Part shown: one piece after another, positions 8,696 through 17,574 of the stretch
Layout: every line of letters begins with the position of its first letter
Position numbering within the stretch: position 1 is the first letter of the stretch
DNA from: Marinifilaceae bacterium
Lineage (GTDB): Bacteria; Bacteroidota; Bacteroidia; Bacteroidales; Marinifilaceae
Direction: 5' to 3'
Length of the DNA: 64,000 nucleotides
Assembly: GCA_025210485.1 (NCBI GenBank)
Contig: JAOARN010000145.1
Span: forward strand, 1-64,000
Notes under the pieces: model-generated
What the model was told of the DNA's origin: nothing
Database searches by the model: none
The model's input: only the letters and a program-made list of their open reading frames with translations
Position numbers and translations under genes: made by a program

Positions 8696-9777
8696 TTTAT
8701 GCCTTTTTTAATTGCAAATTTAGTGTAATCATTAATCTGTTTTACCGTAAAATCAAACATATCATGAGATTTGTTATTATAATATTCATAATACCAACTT
8801 CCTGTAAAATCTAACAACTGATTGTAATTCATTGTAGAAACCCACTTAAGATGGAATAATGCTTTATCACAATTTAATTTTAATAAACCTGCTTCATGAA
8901 ACTTTATATTTCCTGTTACTTCATATGCATCTGAAGCATCATCATATTTCCATGTTTTGGAAAGATCTTCAAGTAAGTCTTTTACTGTGTGGTTGTATTC
9001 TGCGTTAGGACCAAAATTAAAACTCTCACCATGTAATGCTTTGTTTTGAGAAAGTTCATATGCCAAATCAATATAGCCACTTAATGGCTCCAAAACATGT
9101 TGCCATGGTCTTGTGGCATCAGGACATCTAATTTCCACAGTTTTATTCTCTGACCAAGCTCTCATACAATCAGGAACTATTCTATCTAAAGCCCAGTCTC
9201 CTCCACCAATAACATTACCTGCTCTTGCTGAGGCTAATCTAACATTAGATTCTTCATTATTGAAAAACGAATTAAAATAAGATTTAAAAACCAATTCAGC
9301 TCCACCTTTAGACCCACTATAAATATCTTTACCTCCTACTGCATCAGTTTCCTTATACCCCCATACCCACTCAACATTATCGTAACATTTGTCGCTAGTT
9401 ATAAAGATTGCTGTACAAGGGAAATTCTCCAGTCGTAAAACTTCTAATATATTAGCAGTTCCCATAATATTAGAACTCAAGGTTTCAATTGGATCAGAAT
9501 AAGATGTTGAAACAATTGGTTGCGCAGCTAAATGAAAAATGAAATCTGGTTTTACATCACCAATAATTGATTTCATTCTATCTAAATTCCGAATATCTTC
9601 TATATGGTGAGTTATTTTCTCTTCTAATTTTAATTCCTCAAACATCGAAGGATTTGTTGGAATATCTTTTGAAATTCCATATACATCTGCCCCTAGATTT
9701 AACATCCAAGTCGTTAACCAAGTTCCCTTAAAACCTGTATGACCAGTAATTAATACTTTTTTATTTTTATAATTCAT
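8683..9777 (-). CDS. rfbG: CDP-glucose 4,6-dehydratase
   Basis: Converts CDP-glucose to CDP-4-keto-6-deoxyglucose using bound NAD. The 364-residue extended SDR has TGHTGFKGTWLT (11-22), which is characteristic of RfbG, then HLAAQPIVSTSY, ITSDKCYDN, and the YxxxK pair in YSGSKGG (about 150). The stretch RPWQHVLEPLSGY is also typical. It overlaps the cupin gene (13 bp) and the pyruvyltransferase-like gene (11 bp). Together with rfbF it defines the CDP-sugar branch of the locus. Confidence 0.95.
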   Translation of the reverse strand: MNYKNKKVLITGHTGFKGTWLTTWMLNLGADVYGISKDIPTNPSMFEELKLEEKITHHIEDIRNLDRMKSIIGDVKPDFIFHLAAQPIVSTSYSDPIETLSSNIMGTANILEVLRLENFPCTAIFITSDKCYDNVEWVWGYKETDAVGGKDIYSGSKGGAELVFKSYFNSFFNNEESNVRLASARAGNVIGGGDWALDRIVPDCMRAWSENKTVEIRCPDATRPWQHVLEPLSGYIDLAYELSQNKALHGESFNFGPNAEYNHTVKDLLEDLSKTWKYDDASDAYEVTGNIKFHEAGLLKLNCDKALFHLKWVSTMNYNQLLDFTGSWYYEYYNNKSHDMFDFTVKQINDYTKFAIKKGIKWAK

Positions 9778-10729
9778 TATTTTTATTTAATTGCACTTTT
9801 AAAAAGTTAACCATTTTTTCCTTTTCTTTATTAATATATTCGAAATTTAAAGCAACCGGTTTGTCATAAATTTCACTTACTCCAATTCTTTTAAATAGAT
9901 TATTTCGCCCATCATGAGATCTTTTAGTTCCTTTAATATACATTGCTTTATTACCTAAAATTAAAGTTGCTGCACATGTATGTACACGATCAGAAAACAC
10001 AGTCTTTGCATTTTTATAGATTGAGAAATATCCATATGGAATATCACTGTAATAAATATTAGGTCTGTTGAATAAGAAATATTTTATCCATGTAAATAAA
10101 AAATGATTAGTTCTAACAATTTCAAAACCTTGTAAAGAGGTTTGAAACTTTGTAAACAAAGATTTTTTCCTTAGCTCAATATTATTCGATTTTATATCAA
10201 TATAGGGTTCTGTACGATAAGAAAAATTAAATACAAAGTAGTCCTTATTTAATTTTGGTACACTAACAGCATCATTTAAAAACATACTCCCGCATACTCC
10301 ATCAAATACAGGAAAATTAGAGTCTTTATATAAATTATATGTTTTACTATCTCGCGTACAAATAAAAGATATTCTATCCATATAACATTTTAAAAAATCT
10401 AAAACTTTCAGTTTTTCTTCTTCGGTATAATCTGAACAACCTGCAGATATAAAACCGATCTTAACTTTTGGGTTGATTTTTTTTAAAATTTGTTCGTAAG
10501 GAAACAGAAATTTTCCCAAGACAGGTCCACCAAACAATATTAGATCTAAATCTAGGTCAACTATTGGCTCATAGTTATTCTTAACATTCCAAAATAAACT
10601 AGCTAGATCAGGAACCATAAATACTTTATCCTCACCAACAATCTCTTTTAACAAATGCATAATTCCTATATCATAAAATGAATTACCAATGTTTGTGACC
10701 CAATACCCTCCTATATATCCAATTTTCAT
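9767..10729 (-). CDS. Polysaccharide pyruvyl transferase-family protein
   Basis: A 320-residue member of the PF04230 family, whose members add ketal pyruvate to glycans or act as related transferases. The start MKIGYIGGYWVTNIGNSFYD and the LILFGGPVLGKF and FICTRDSKTY stretches fit. Near the C terminus, VFSDRVHTCAATLILGNKA is the usual SxRxH region. It may pyruvylate a sugar of the repeat unit; the family also includes glycosyltransferase-like members, so the reaction is not certain. It overlaps the flanking genes by 4 and 11 bp. Confidence 0.8.
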   Translation of the reverse strand: MKIGYIGGYWVTNIGNSFYDIGIMHLLKEIVGEDKVFMVPDLASLFWNVKNNYEPIVDLDLDLILFGGPVLGKFLFPYEQILKKINPKVKIGFISAGCSDYTEEEKLKVLDFLKCYMDRISFICTRDSKTYNLYKDSNFPVFDGVCGSMFLNDAVSVPKLNKDYFVFNFSYRTEPYIDIKSNNIELRKKSLFTKFQTSLQGFEIVRTNHFLFTWIKYFLFNRPNIYYSDIPYGYFSIYKNAKTVFSDRVHTCAATLILGNKAMYIKGTKRSHDGRNNLFKRIGVSEIYDKPVALNFEYINKEKEKMVNFLKVQLNKNNEL

Positions 10730-12093
10730 ATATATTCTTTTAAAATGTTATTAAACTCAATATTTCTTATTCCTAAATAATAGTCCTTTATATTGTTATC
10801 TATTTTTTGTATCTTAAATTTACCAATATTTTTTAATTCTTTAATTAGATTCTCTTCAACTAAAGGATCGTATGGAGTAACTAATTTATCTGATAATTTA
10901 AAGACTGGAATCATATTTGATAATAACTCTACTGCAGCCGTAGTAAATCCAGAATATACAACTATGCCATATTTACTAATTGCCGAATAAATATCCTGAT
11001 TTTCAAAAAAAGAAGAATCAAATTTTGAATTATCAACATATGGGTGGAACTTAATTTTTGAACCTTTTCCATATAGTTTAATCTCCTCATATAATTTCTC
11101 ACTTTGCTTCTGGGAGATCGAAGATACACCAAGAATTCTATCATTATTTGCAGAAAAAATAGGTGCAAAATTAATTCTATAATTTTTAAATAATCTATAA
11201 TTATGATTTACCCCTAAAATTTTCCTATTGTATTCACTCATAATCAACAAATCTGATCTCCTTTTTTGTCTCAATTTTCTCAATAAAACATATTCAGGAG
11301 ATGCTTTTGATGTAATTGACAAATTAACAAATAAGTTTCTTCTAGGATACTTCATCTTATAGTCTGCTAACATCTGATATCCTCTATTTTCCCAAAAATT
11401 GATATAAATAGAACCAGAAGATAAAGAATCCACAACTGTTGAATATGAAAAATATTTTAAGTAGTTTATAAAAATTTCTGTAAAACATATTGGAAAATTT
11501 TTCAAAATACTAGATTTCAGAACAACCCTTTTACAGAAAATATATGTTTTAATTGATTTAATTGTAAGTGATAGTAAAGAATATAATGACACATAAACTA
11601 ATGAACATATTACTTCCTTTCTTCTAAGCTTCAATATTTCAGACAATTTTATAAAAGAAGGATTGATATCGTGAATAACTTTCTTCCCTTCTATATCAAC
11701 AAACGGAGACTTTACAGTCGAATAAACATCTCTTTTCAGGTCACTACTAGAATGAAAAGCATGGATTAAAATGACATTATCATCTTGATTTTTTTTTAGT
11801 GAAATTTTACAAAATATGTAAACTAAAATAAACTTTATGAACTTAAATATAGGATTCAGAAAATTATTCTTTTGATATGTTTTAAGTATATTAGCTCCAC
11901 TAGATTTCTGAAAATATCTGATACAAAAACATTCAAATTCTTGAGAAGGAACTCCTTGTAAATTCATAAATGGAGATAAATAGTAACTATCAATTTCTTT
12001 ATCCCTAAAAATAAAAGAAATATACCTATTATAAACCTCCACGATATGCTCATAGTTATTATGAACATATTCTGCTATTATTTTATTTTCCAT
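10726..12093 (-). CDS. Hypothetical GT-B-like surface-carbohydrate protein
   Basis: I do not recognise a named family for this 455-residue protein. Two short hydrophobic stretches occur at about 90-105 and 165-190, and the C-terminal third has a pattern of nucleotide-sugar-binding folds: HPYVDNSKFDS, then KYGIVVYSGFTTAAVELLSNMIPVFKL. The latter resembles the second Rossmann domain of polysialyltransferase/CDP-glycerol-transferase-like enzymes. Its place between a pyruvyltransferase gene and a phosphatase gene suggests a role in the repeat unit. A glycosyltransferase role is inferred, not shown. Confidence 0.55.
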   Translation of the reverse strand: MENKIIAEYVHNNYEHIVEVYNRYISFIFRDKEIDSYYLSPFMNLQGVPSQEFECFCIRYFQKSSGANILKTYQKNNFLNPIFKFIKFILVYIFCKISLKKNQDDNVILIHAFHSSSDLKRDVYSTVKSPFVDIEGKKVIHDINPSFIKLSEILKLRRKEVICSLVYVSLYSLLSLTIKSIKTYIFCKRVVLKSSILKNFPICFTEIFINYLKYFSYSTVVDSLSSGSIYINFWENRGYQMLADYKMKYPRRNLFVNLSITSKASPEYVLLRKLRQKRRSDLLIMSEYNRKILGVNHNYRLFKNYRINFAPIFSANNDRILGVSSISQKQSEKLYEEIKLYGKGSKIKFHPYVDNSKFDSSFFENQDIYSAISKYGIVVYSGFTTAAVELLSNMIPVFKLSDKLVTPYDPLVEENLIKELKNIGKFKIQKIDNNIKDYYLGIRNIEFNNILKEYI

Positions 12094-12097
12094 AAGA

Positions 12098-12748
12098 CTA
12101 TAAATTGAGGAGTTCAGCCCAATTCTTTCTAATTATTACCTGTTTATCTCTGAAAAACCTAAAACAGTCTCCAAATTCAGTATAACCATAAAGAAATATA
12201 AAATCAAAATTATAATGATTAGCAACTTCATAATCTAATTTGCTATCCCCAACAAATAAAATCTTTTCTTTTCTCGAAAGTTTTAAATTATCTATTATTT
12301 GATATTTATCGCGAGGACTACCACAAATTTTCTCAAATTTATGATCTATTCCTCTTTGTTTAAAAACCTCTTTTAACTCATCCTCAAAGCCACCAGATGC
12401 TACAAATAATTTTGTAGATTTAGGACAATTTTCTATAAACTCTTCAAATCCATCAACATAATTACAAGCTATTAAATTTCGTTTAACAATTGTTGAGTAT
12501 TTTTCAATCGCTTTCTGAATTAGATCTTCATCTGGTCTTTCTAATAATTCCTCAAAAAGCATCCTTATCTTTTTAAATCTAGATACGCCACCTGCCTTTT
12601 TATGATACTCTACAAATTGTTTTGCTATATTTTCAGAGTATTCAGCTGCTATTTCGTAAAATGCCTTTGTTTTTATTTCATTCGAATCTAAAATAACCCC
12701 ATCGCAATCCAAAACAATATTTTTATATTCTCTAATATCAAACATCAC
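12098..12748 (-). CDS. HAD-family phosphatase
   Basis: Haloacid dehalogenase-fold hydrolase of 216 residues, beta-phosphoglucomutase/phosphoglycolate phosphatase-like. Motif I is DCDGVILDSN (14-23) with the nucleophile Asp14 and acid Asp16. Motif II is in LFVASGG and motif IV is ILFVGDSKLDYEVA. It overlaps the KdsB-like gene by 4 bp and is next to the aldolase fusion. This places it as the likely phosphatase step for a phosphorylated ulosonic acid, similar to KdsC or the KDN phosphatase in role (inference). Confidence 0.85.
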   Translation of the reverse strand: MMFDIREYKNIVLDCDGVILDSNEIKTKAFYEIAAEYSENIAKQFVEYHKKAGGVSRFKKIRMLFEELLERPDEDLIQKAIEKYSTIVKRNLIACNYVDGFEEFIENCPKSTKLFVASGGFEDELKEVFKQRGIDHKFEKICGSPRDKYQIIDNLKLSRKEKILFVGDSKLDYEVANHYNFDFIFLYGYTEFGDCFRFFRDKQVIIRKNWAELLNL

Positions 12749-13479
12749 TTATTTCTTAAAAATTCTTCAACAAGAGCTACATCAGACTCTACATCAACAG
12801 CTAGACTAGTTTCTTTAACTTTGTACATAAGGATTTTTCTATCTAATTCGAAATACCTAAGTATTTCAATATCCTCAAACTCCTCGACCATCCCCTTCTT
12901 TCCATAATTATGAAAAGCTAGCAATTCTTGTTTTGTAAAAGCATAAACACAAACTTGCTTGTTATAAGTCAGTTTGGCTTTTTTATTCATATCTTTCATG
13001 CCTGGTATAGCTAACCTTGACATATAGATTAACTCATTTTTTTCATTCACTATTACCTTCGGTATATTAACACTAGAAGGGTCTTCATCTTTGATTTCAG
13101 TATAACAATTAATTACTTTGTCCTTATTTTCCAGCTTAAGTTCAGCTACTTCATTTATTATATTCGGATTTAAACAAGGTTCATCACCTTGAATATTGAT
13201 GTAAATATCAGCATCAATTTGCAATGAAGCATTAGCTAACCTATCTGTTCCTGTTAACATATTATCTGGAGTCATTATAAATTGATAACCATATCTCCTA
13301 ACAGTGGCAGCAATTCTATCATCATCTGTTGCAACATAAACATTTTCCCTACCTAATGCCCTCTTTGCTATTTCACAGACCCATATTATCATCGGTTTAT
13401 CCAAAATATTCGTCAAGGGTTTTCCTGGAAAACGTGAAGATTTAAACCTCGCTGGTATTATACCTACTATTTTTTTCAT
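12745..13479 (-). CDS. KdsB-like CMP-ulosonate cytidylyltransferase
   Basis: Cytidylyltransferase of the 3-deoxy-manno-octulosonate (Kdo) family, 244 residues against about 250 for KdsB. It has IPARFKSSRFPGKPL (about 7-21), the nucleotide-contact YVATDDDRIA and NIQGDEPCL. It would activate a 3-deoxy-ulosonic acid as a CMP-sugar. It lies in a four-gene run with a HAD phosphatase and an aldolase-DUF115 fusion, apart from the LegF enzyme at 18657. This suggests that its substrate is a locus-specific acid and not lipid A Kdo. It overlaps the aldolase gene by 38 bp. Confidence 0.85.
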   Translation of the reverse strand: MKKIVGIIPARFKSSRFPGKPLTNILDKPMIIWVCEIAKRALGRENVYVATDDDRIAATVRRYGYQFIMTPDNMLTGTDRLANASLQIDADIYINIQGDEPCLNPNIINEVAELKLENKDKVINCYTEIKDEDPSSVNIPKVIVNEKNELIYMSRLAIPGMKDMNKKAKLTYNKQVCVYAFTKQELLAFHNYGKKGMVEEFEDIEILRYFELDRKILMYKVKETSLAVDVESDVALVEEFLRNK

Positions 13480-15061
13480 TGCTGTATCTTGATTCTGTTA
13501 AAAACTTAATTTCTATTTTATTTTGAATACTTTTAATCTCTTCTTCTACAATTTCATTTTGCACTAACATCGATCTTTTATCTATTAAAGCATCGTGTTC
13601 CTCATAAGAGTAGTTTATTTCAGAATTTGTATCATATCCATCTAAACCCGCAATATAAACCTTTCTTGCACCTTGCAATAAAAGCAATTGAAGAAAAAGC
13701 AAGCTAACATTATCTACCTTGTTATCAGTACGATTAACAAGATCATTGTAATCAACAACAAAACATCCTTTATGATTTTCCTCTAGTATTATATTTGAGC
13801 TTACTATAAGTTTCGATTTTTCTATCTGTTTTCCATACTTATTGTATCTTCTTTGATTTGAGAAAAAAACGTAGTCACTTGATATATCAAAATTTAAATG
13901 ATTCATTGATATAACGATAACTTCATTATTAGATATAAAATCATCAATAAAAACTTTTTGGTTCTTTACACTTGGACCTGAAGCCAATATTAGTACCTCT
14001 TTAATAAAGATAGGGCATTTAATTATTGCTTCAACAGATTTAGATGTATTAAAATCTATATATAGTTTAGTTATATACTCCTTGTCAAATATAGATTTCT
14101 TGTTGGGTTCTATTTTCGAAATGATTTTCTCTATACCTAGTACTGATAATGTTTTCTTATTTGTTAAAAAACTTGAATAATTAGGATGACATTCATATTT
14201 AGCGGAAATAAAATGTGCAGGTGTAAATCCCCATGGGGTCTCTTTATAAATTTTTAATAGATAGGATTCAATAATATCTAATAGTGGTTCTATTAAATAT
14301 TTTGAATTATAATTATTGTTTAAATAATCAGTAATTAACTCGGTATTCAAATTTCCCGCTCCTCTACCCATTCCATAAACTGAAGAATCAATTATAATAT
14401 CTGAATGATTATTAATGTTTGTAAAAAGCATTGCATTCGAATAAGCTAATTGCATATTGTTATGCGAATGAAAGCCTATTTTAACTCCTTCCTTTACATT
14501 ATTCTGAAATAAGTAATATAGTCTAGTGAAATCGTAACTATTCATACTTCCAAAACTATCTACTATATAAATTGAATAAATATCGAGATCATTAAATCTA
14601 TTAATCATCTCTATTAATTCTGTATCAGAATATCTTAAACTCACCATTGGCTGCACGCATACCTTATACCCCTTTTCAATCAATATCTTAATATCTCTAT
14701 AAGCAGCATTTATATCTTCTTTATGAAATGCCAATCTTAAAACAGAGACTGAATTTTTACTTCCCGAAGTATAGATAGGGAAATTTTCAATATCACATTC
14801 CCCATAATTTAATAATGCTAGAAATGCTTGATTTGGATTTGGAATATTAACTCCTTTAAGTAACTTATTTAAAACCTTAAGTGAAGCAAAACGAGAATTA
14901 TCATTCTCCATGCCAAATTTATTTGATATAAATCCACATTCAATCAACTCAATATTTGAATCTAATAAAGAGTTAATTATTGTTCTAATTTGAGAATTTG
15001 TAAAATTCCAATTATTTACATATCCTCCATCTCTTAAAGTGCAATCAAGTATATTTACCAT
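13442..15061 (-). CDS. DRE-TIM aldolase fused to a DUF115/MptE-like domain
   Basis: A 539-residue two-domain protein. The N-terminal part (about 1-300) is an HMG-CoA-lyase/4-hydroxy-2-oxovalerate aldolase-like TIM barrel, with the DRE-type motif DCTLRDGG (6-13) and the metal-binding HSHN (about 194-197). The C-terminal part (about 355-539) begins ILASGPSVKN and later has VYIAGLDGY. These resemble the Rossmann-like DUF115/MptE fold, also found in Maf flagellin glycosyltransferases, and the start of GT42 sialyltransferases. It sits with a KdsB-like cytidylyltransferase and a phosphatase. The aldolase could condense pyruvate with an aldose to give a 2-keto-3-deoxy acid, and the fused domain might transfer or sense it. 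The reaction is inferred. Confidence 0.75.
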   Translation of the reverse strand: MVNILDCTLRDGGYVNNWNFTNSQIRTIINSLLDSNIELIECGFISNKFGMENDNSRFASLKVLNKLLKGVNIPNPNQAFLALLNYGECDIENFPIYTSGSKNSVSVLRLAFHKEDINAAYRDIKILIEKGYKVCVQPMVSLRYSDTELIEMINRFNDLDIYSIYIVDSFGSMNSYDFTRLYYLFQNNVKEGVKIGFHSHNNMQLAYSNAMLFTNINNHSDIIIDSSVYGMGRGAGNLNTELITDYLNNNYNSKYLIEPLLDIIESYLLKIYKETPWGFTPAHFISAKYECHPNYSSFLTNKKTLSVLGIEKIISKIEPNKKSIFDKEYITKLYIDFNTSKSVEAIIKCPIFIKEVLILASGPSVKNQKVFIDDFISNNEVIVISMNHLNFDISSDYVFFSNQRRYNKYGKQIEKSKLIVSSNIILEENHKGCFVVDYNDLVNRTDNKVDNVSLLFLQLLLLQGARKVYIAGLDGYDTNSEINYSYEEHDALIDKRSMLVQNEIVEEEIKSIQNKIEIKFLTESRYSNEKNSRYNTSEV

Positions 15062-15090
15062 TATTTATCTTTTTAAATTAGCTATTGATA

Positions 15091-15741
15091 TTAAAGTTTA
15101 GATATAAATTTAGCAGGAATACCTCCCCACATCTGATCTGATGGAATATTTTTAGTAACAACACTTCCTGCTGCCACAATTGAATTATCACCGATTTTAA
15201 CACCTTTTAATATAGTCGATCGAGAACCAATCCACACATTTTCACCAATTATAATTTCTCTATCATTTTCAAATCCTGGATTTCTTCTATACTTAGGCGA
15301 CACTGTATGAAAATCTGAATCCATAATAATACAATTAGGAGCAATCATCGTCTTAGAGCCAATAGTACAAGAGGTACTTCTAACTGTAATAGAAGTGCCT
15401 GATAACTCAACATCATCTTTTATTATTATTTTACCACCTTTATAAGTTCTAAACTTCACAGGTGAGTATATTGAACAAGCTGTCCCTCTTCTTTTTCCTG
15501 AAATCAGAAGGCAATTATCTCCAATACTTATGCTCGATAGATGACCTCTATTTAAAAAAACTGATCCATAACATTTTATATTCTTACCATATTTGACATT
15601 CCAAAGAAAAGCCTTTATCTTAAAAATAACATTTGACCTTATTCCTAATAGCCAAAAAAGAATTATTCTATTGTAAATTAAGGAAAATAAATCAAATATA
15701 GTAAATCCCTTTAATTTTTGTTTTATATTTTGAATTCTCAT
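15091..15741 (-). CDS. Hexapeptide-repeat acyltransferase
   Basis: Left-handed beta-helix transferase of 216 residues, probably an O- or N-acetyltransferase acting on a sugar of the repeat unit with acetyl-CoA. The helix repeats run from about residue 60 to 205, with the catalytic-type histidine in IIMDSDFHTVSP and the closing stretch IGENVWIGSRSTILKGVKIG, VAAGSVVTKNIP and GGIPAKFI that is standard for WecH/NodL-type enzymes. The N-terminal 60 residues are hydrophobic-basic. It stands alone, with a 327-bp gap before the flippase gene. Confidence 0.88.
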   Translation of the reverse strand: MRIQNIKQKLKGFTIFDLFSLIYNRIILFWLLGIRSNVIFKIKAFLWNVKYGKNIKCYGSVFLNRGHLSSISIGDNCLLISGKRRGTACSIYSPVKFRTYKGGKIIIKDDVELSGTSITVRSTSCTIGSKTMIAPNCIIMDSDFHTVSPKYRRNPGFENDREIIIGENVWIGSRSTILKGVKIGDNSIVAAGSVVTKNIPSDQMWGGIPAKFISKL

Positions 15742-16068
15742 AAGTAAAATTATCCTTACAAATTAAAGTTTTCAATCATAGATAGAGGATTTTGCTTCTT
15801 AACCAACACAATAACAAAACTCTTATATCCTATCTGAACCCCATTAATAACTATCCATTCTATTGCAGCTATTTACGACTTCATTATTATTGGTCTTTTT
15901 AAATAGGTATAATACCTACTTTGTACTCAACAAAACTACAATGCGTAAAATCTAATTAAATACGATTTTTTATCTTTTATTTCTAATAAGGTTGATACAT
16001 CAAGTATTTAATTTTTTTGACCTTTAGAATGACTATCTTATAATATAATATTATAGTTAGTTATTTTA
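15742..16068. other. Intergenic gap inside the polysaccharide locus, possible weak internal promoter
   Basis: A 327-bp gap without a convincing frame, the longest inside the operon. On the minus strand 15938-15931 reads TAGTTTTG, a match to the Bacteroidota -7 element TAnnTTTG, but no TTTG lies at the proper distance upstream. It may serve as an internal promoter for the genes from 15741 leftward. Confidence 0.3.
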
Positions 16069-17574
16069 TTATTTAAAAACATTCAAGAATATTGCTTCCA
16101 TCTTTTTTCGTTTCATTGAAACAAAGTCTGGAAAGCAGTATAATATAGTCCCTATAACTAATAAATAAATTATTCCCTCTGTAAAAAACACAAGATACTG
16201 ATTTTGAAAAACACCATTCATAAAATAGTGAACAATATAACCAACTAAAAAAACTGACAAAAAACTAAAAAACTGATTTAAAACCAATTTAATCATATTA
16301 ATAAATATCATTTTTCGTATAAAGTAAAGAAAAACATTCACATTTACTACTTGACTAATTATCATAACATAAGCTAAACCTTCTGCTCCTAATTCTAGTC
16401 CTAGGTATTTTGATGGAGCTATAAAGAAATACATAAAAGGACACCATACTATGGTTAAAGCAGACCCTATATTCCTATATAATTTTGTATTTTCGGTCGA
16501 ATAAAAAACAGAACTACATAATTGCCCATAAGTCTGATGAATAGGATATAAAACCATTAAAGATATTGTAAAATAAGCAGACTTATATTCACTTCCTCCC
16601 ATTATTAATGAAGCGATATCCGAATTTAAACAAATAAAAACAGATAAAACACAAGCTACAAAATATAATAACGGAATATATTTATTCATCAAATACCGCA
16701 TTCTAATCTTGCTTTTTTTCTTATGCGCTACAGCCATTTCTCTCATGAAAATAGGTGTCATAGCACTAGTGAAAATAAAACATAAAGCACTCAATTGATT
16801 AGCCAAACCAAAGTAAGCTTGCTCCTCTGAACCATAAAAATGCTGTATAAGCCATCTTCCAAAAATCCCAACAATCATGCTTACCAAAGAATATATAACT
16901 AAAGGTGCGGAATATCTATAGAATTTTAGGATATAATAGTTTTGCTTACTAATCTTCCATTTAAACAAATTAATATTATTTCTTTTTAGAAATCTAATTG
17001 AAAAATAAAAGTAAAATGCAAAAACAGTATAATGATATACAAAGAACGCACCTAAACTTAAATTATAACAGAAGAAGAAAAATATAAGCAATAGACAACC
17101 GAATATTTTCTGTGACATTCTAATAACTTCACCTTTTTTTGTATAGCCTAAAGCATCAAAAATTTTTTGAAATATTTGAAAATTCCAAGTTAACATTGCC
17201 CAAAATAAGCCCATAAAAATAAACTTAATATCTTGATTCGGCCATACTAAGTGCTCAAAATTCAAACAATATATACCTGCCAATAACAATAAAAGTAGAA
17301 GAAATACTCCTAATATAAATTTAAAATAAAATCCCATTAAGTTTTTATCAGCATTATTCTTTGACAGTAATGTGTAAAAACCTATAGAGGTTCCTGAATC
17401 CAGAAAGGCAATAATCTGGGTAAATGTCCCTGTTATAAAAGAAAAATCACCAAAACTTGAAACACCTAAAATCCTAGGAATAATAGCTTGAGTTATAAAA
17501 GCTATAGGCAAGTTAATCAGATTAGTAAATAACTTATACTTATACCTATTTTGTATAGAATTTTTATTTTTCAT
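16069..17574 (-). CDS. wzx: Wzx-type oligosaccharide flippase
   Basis: Polytopic membrane protein of 501 residues with about 12 to 14 hydrophobic segments, of the MVF/polysaccharide transport superfamily. The start LINLPIAFITQAIIPRILGVSSFGDFSFI is the usual first helix pair of Wzx. It would flip the lipid-linked repeat unit to the periplasmic face, upstream of the Wzy-like polymerase (5232). Overlap with the next gene is 11 bp. No competing ABC-2 exporter genes are seen, so the locus is of the Wzx/Wzy type. Confidence 0.9.
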   Translation of the reverse strand: MKNKNSIQNRYKYKLFTNLINLPIAFITQAIIPRILGVSSFGDFSFITGTFTQIIAFLDSGTSIGFYTLLSKNNADKNLMGFYFKFILGVFLLLLLLLAGIYCLNFEHLVWPNQDIKFIFMGLFWAMLTWNFQIFQKIFDALGYTKKGEVIRMSQKIFGCLLLIFFFFCYNLSLGAFFVYHYTVFAFYFYFSIRFLKRNNINLFKWKISKQNYYILKFYRYSAPLVIYSLVSMIVGIFGRWLIQHFYGSEEQAYFGLANQLSALCFIFTSAMTPIFMREMAVAHKKKSKIRMRYLMNKYIPLLYFVACVLSVFICLNSDIASLIMGGSEYKSAYFTISLMVLYPIHQTYGQLCSSVFYSTENTKLYRNIGSALTIVWCPFMYFFIAPSKYLGLELGAEGLAYVMIISQVVNVNVFLYFIRKMIFINMIKLVLNQFFSFLSVFLVGYIVHYFMNGVFQNQYLVFFTEGIIYLLVIGTILYCFPDFVSMKRKKMEAIFLNVFK

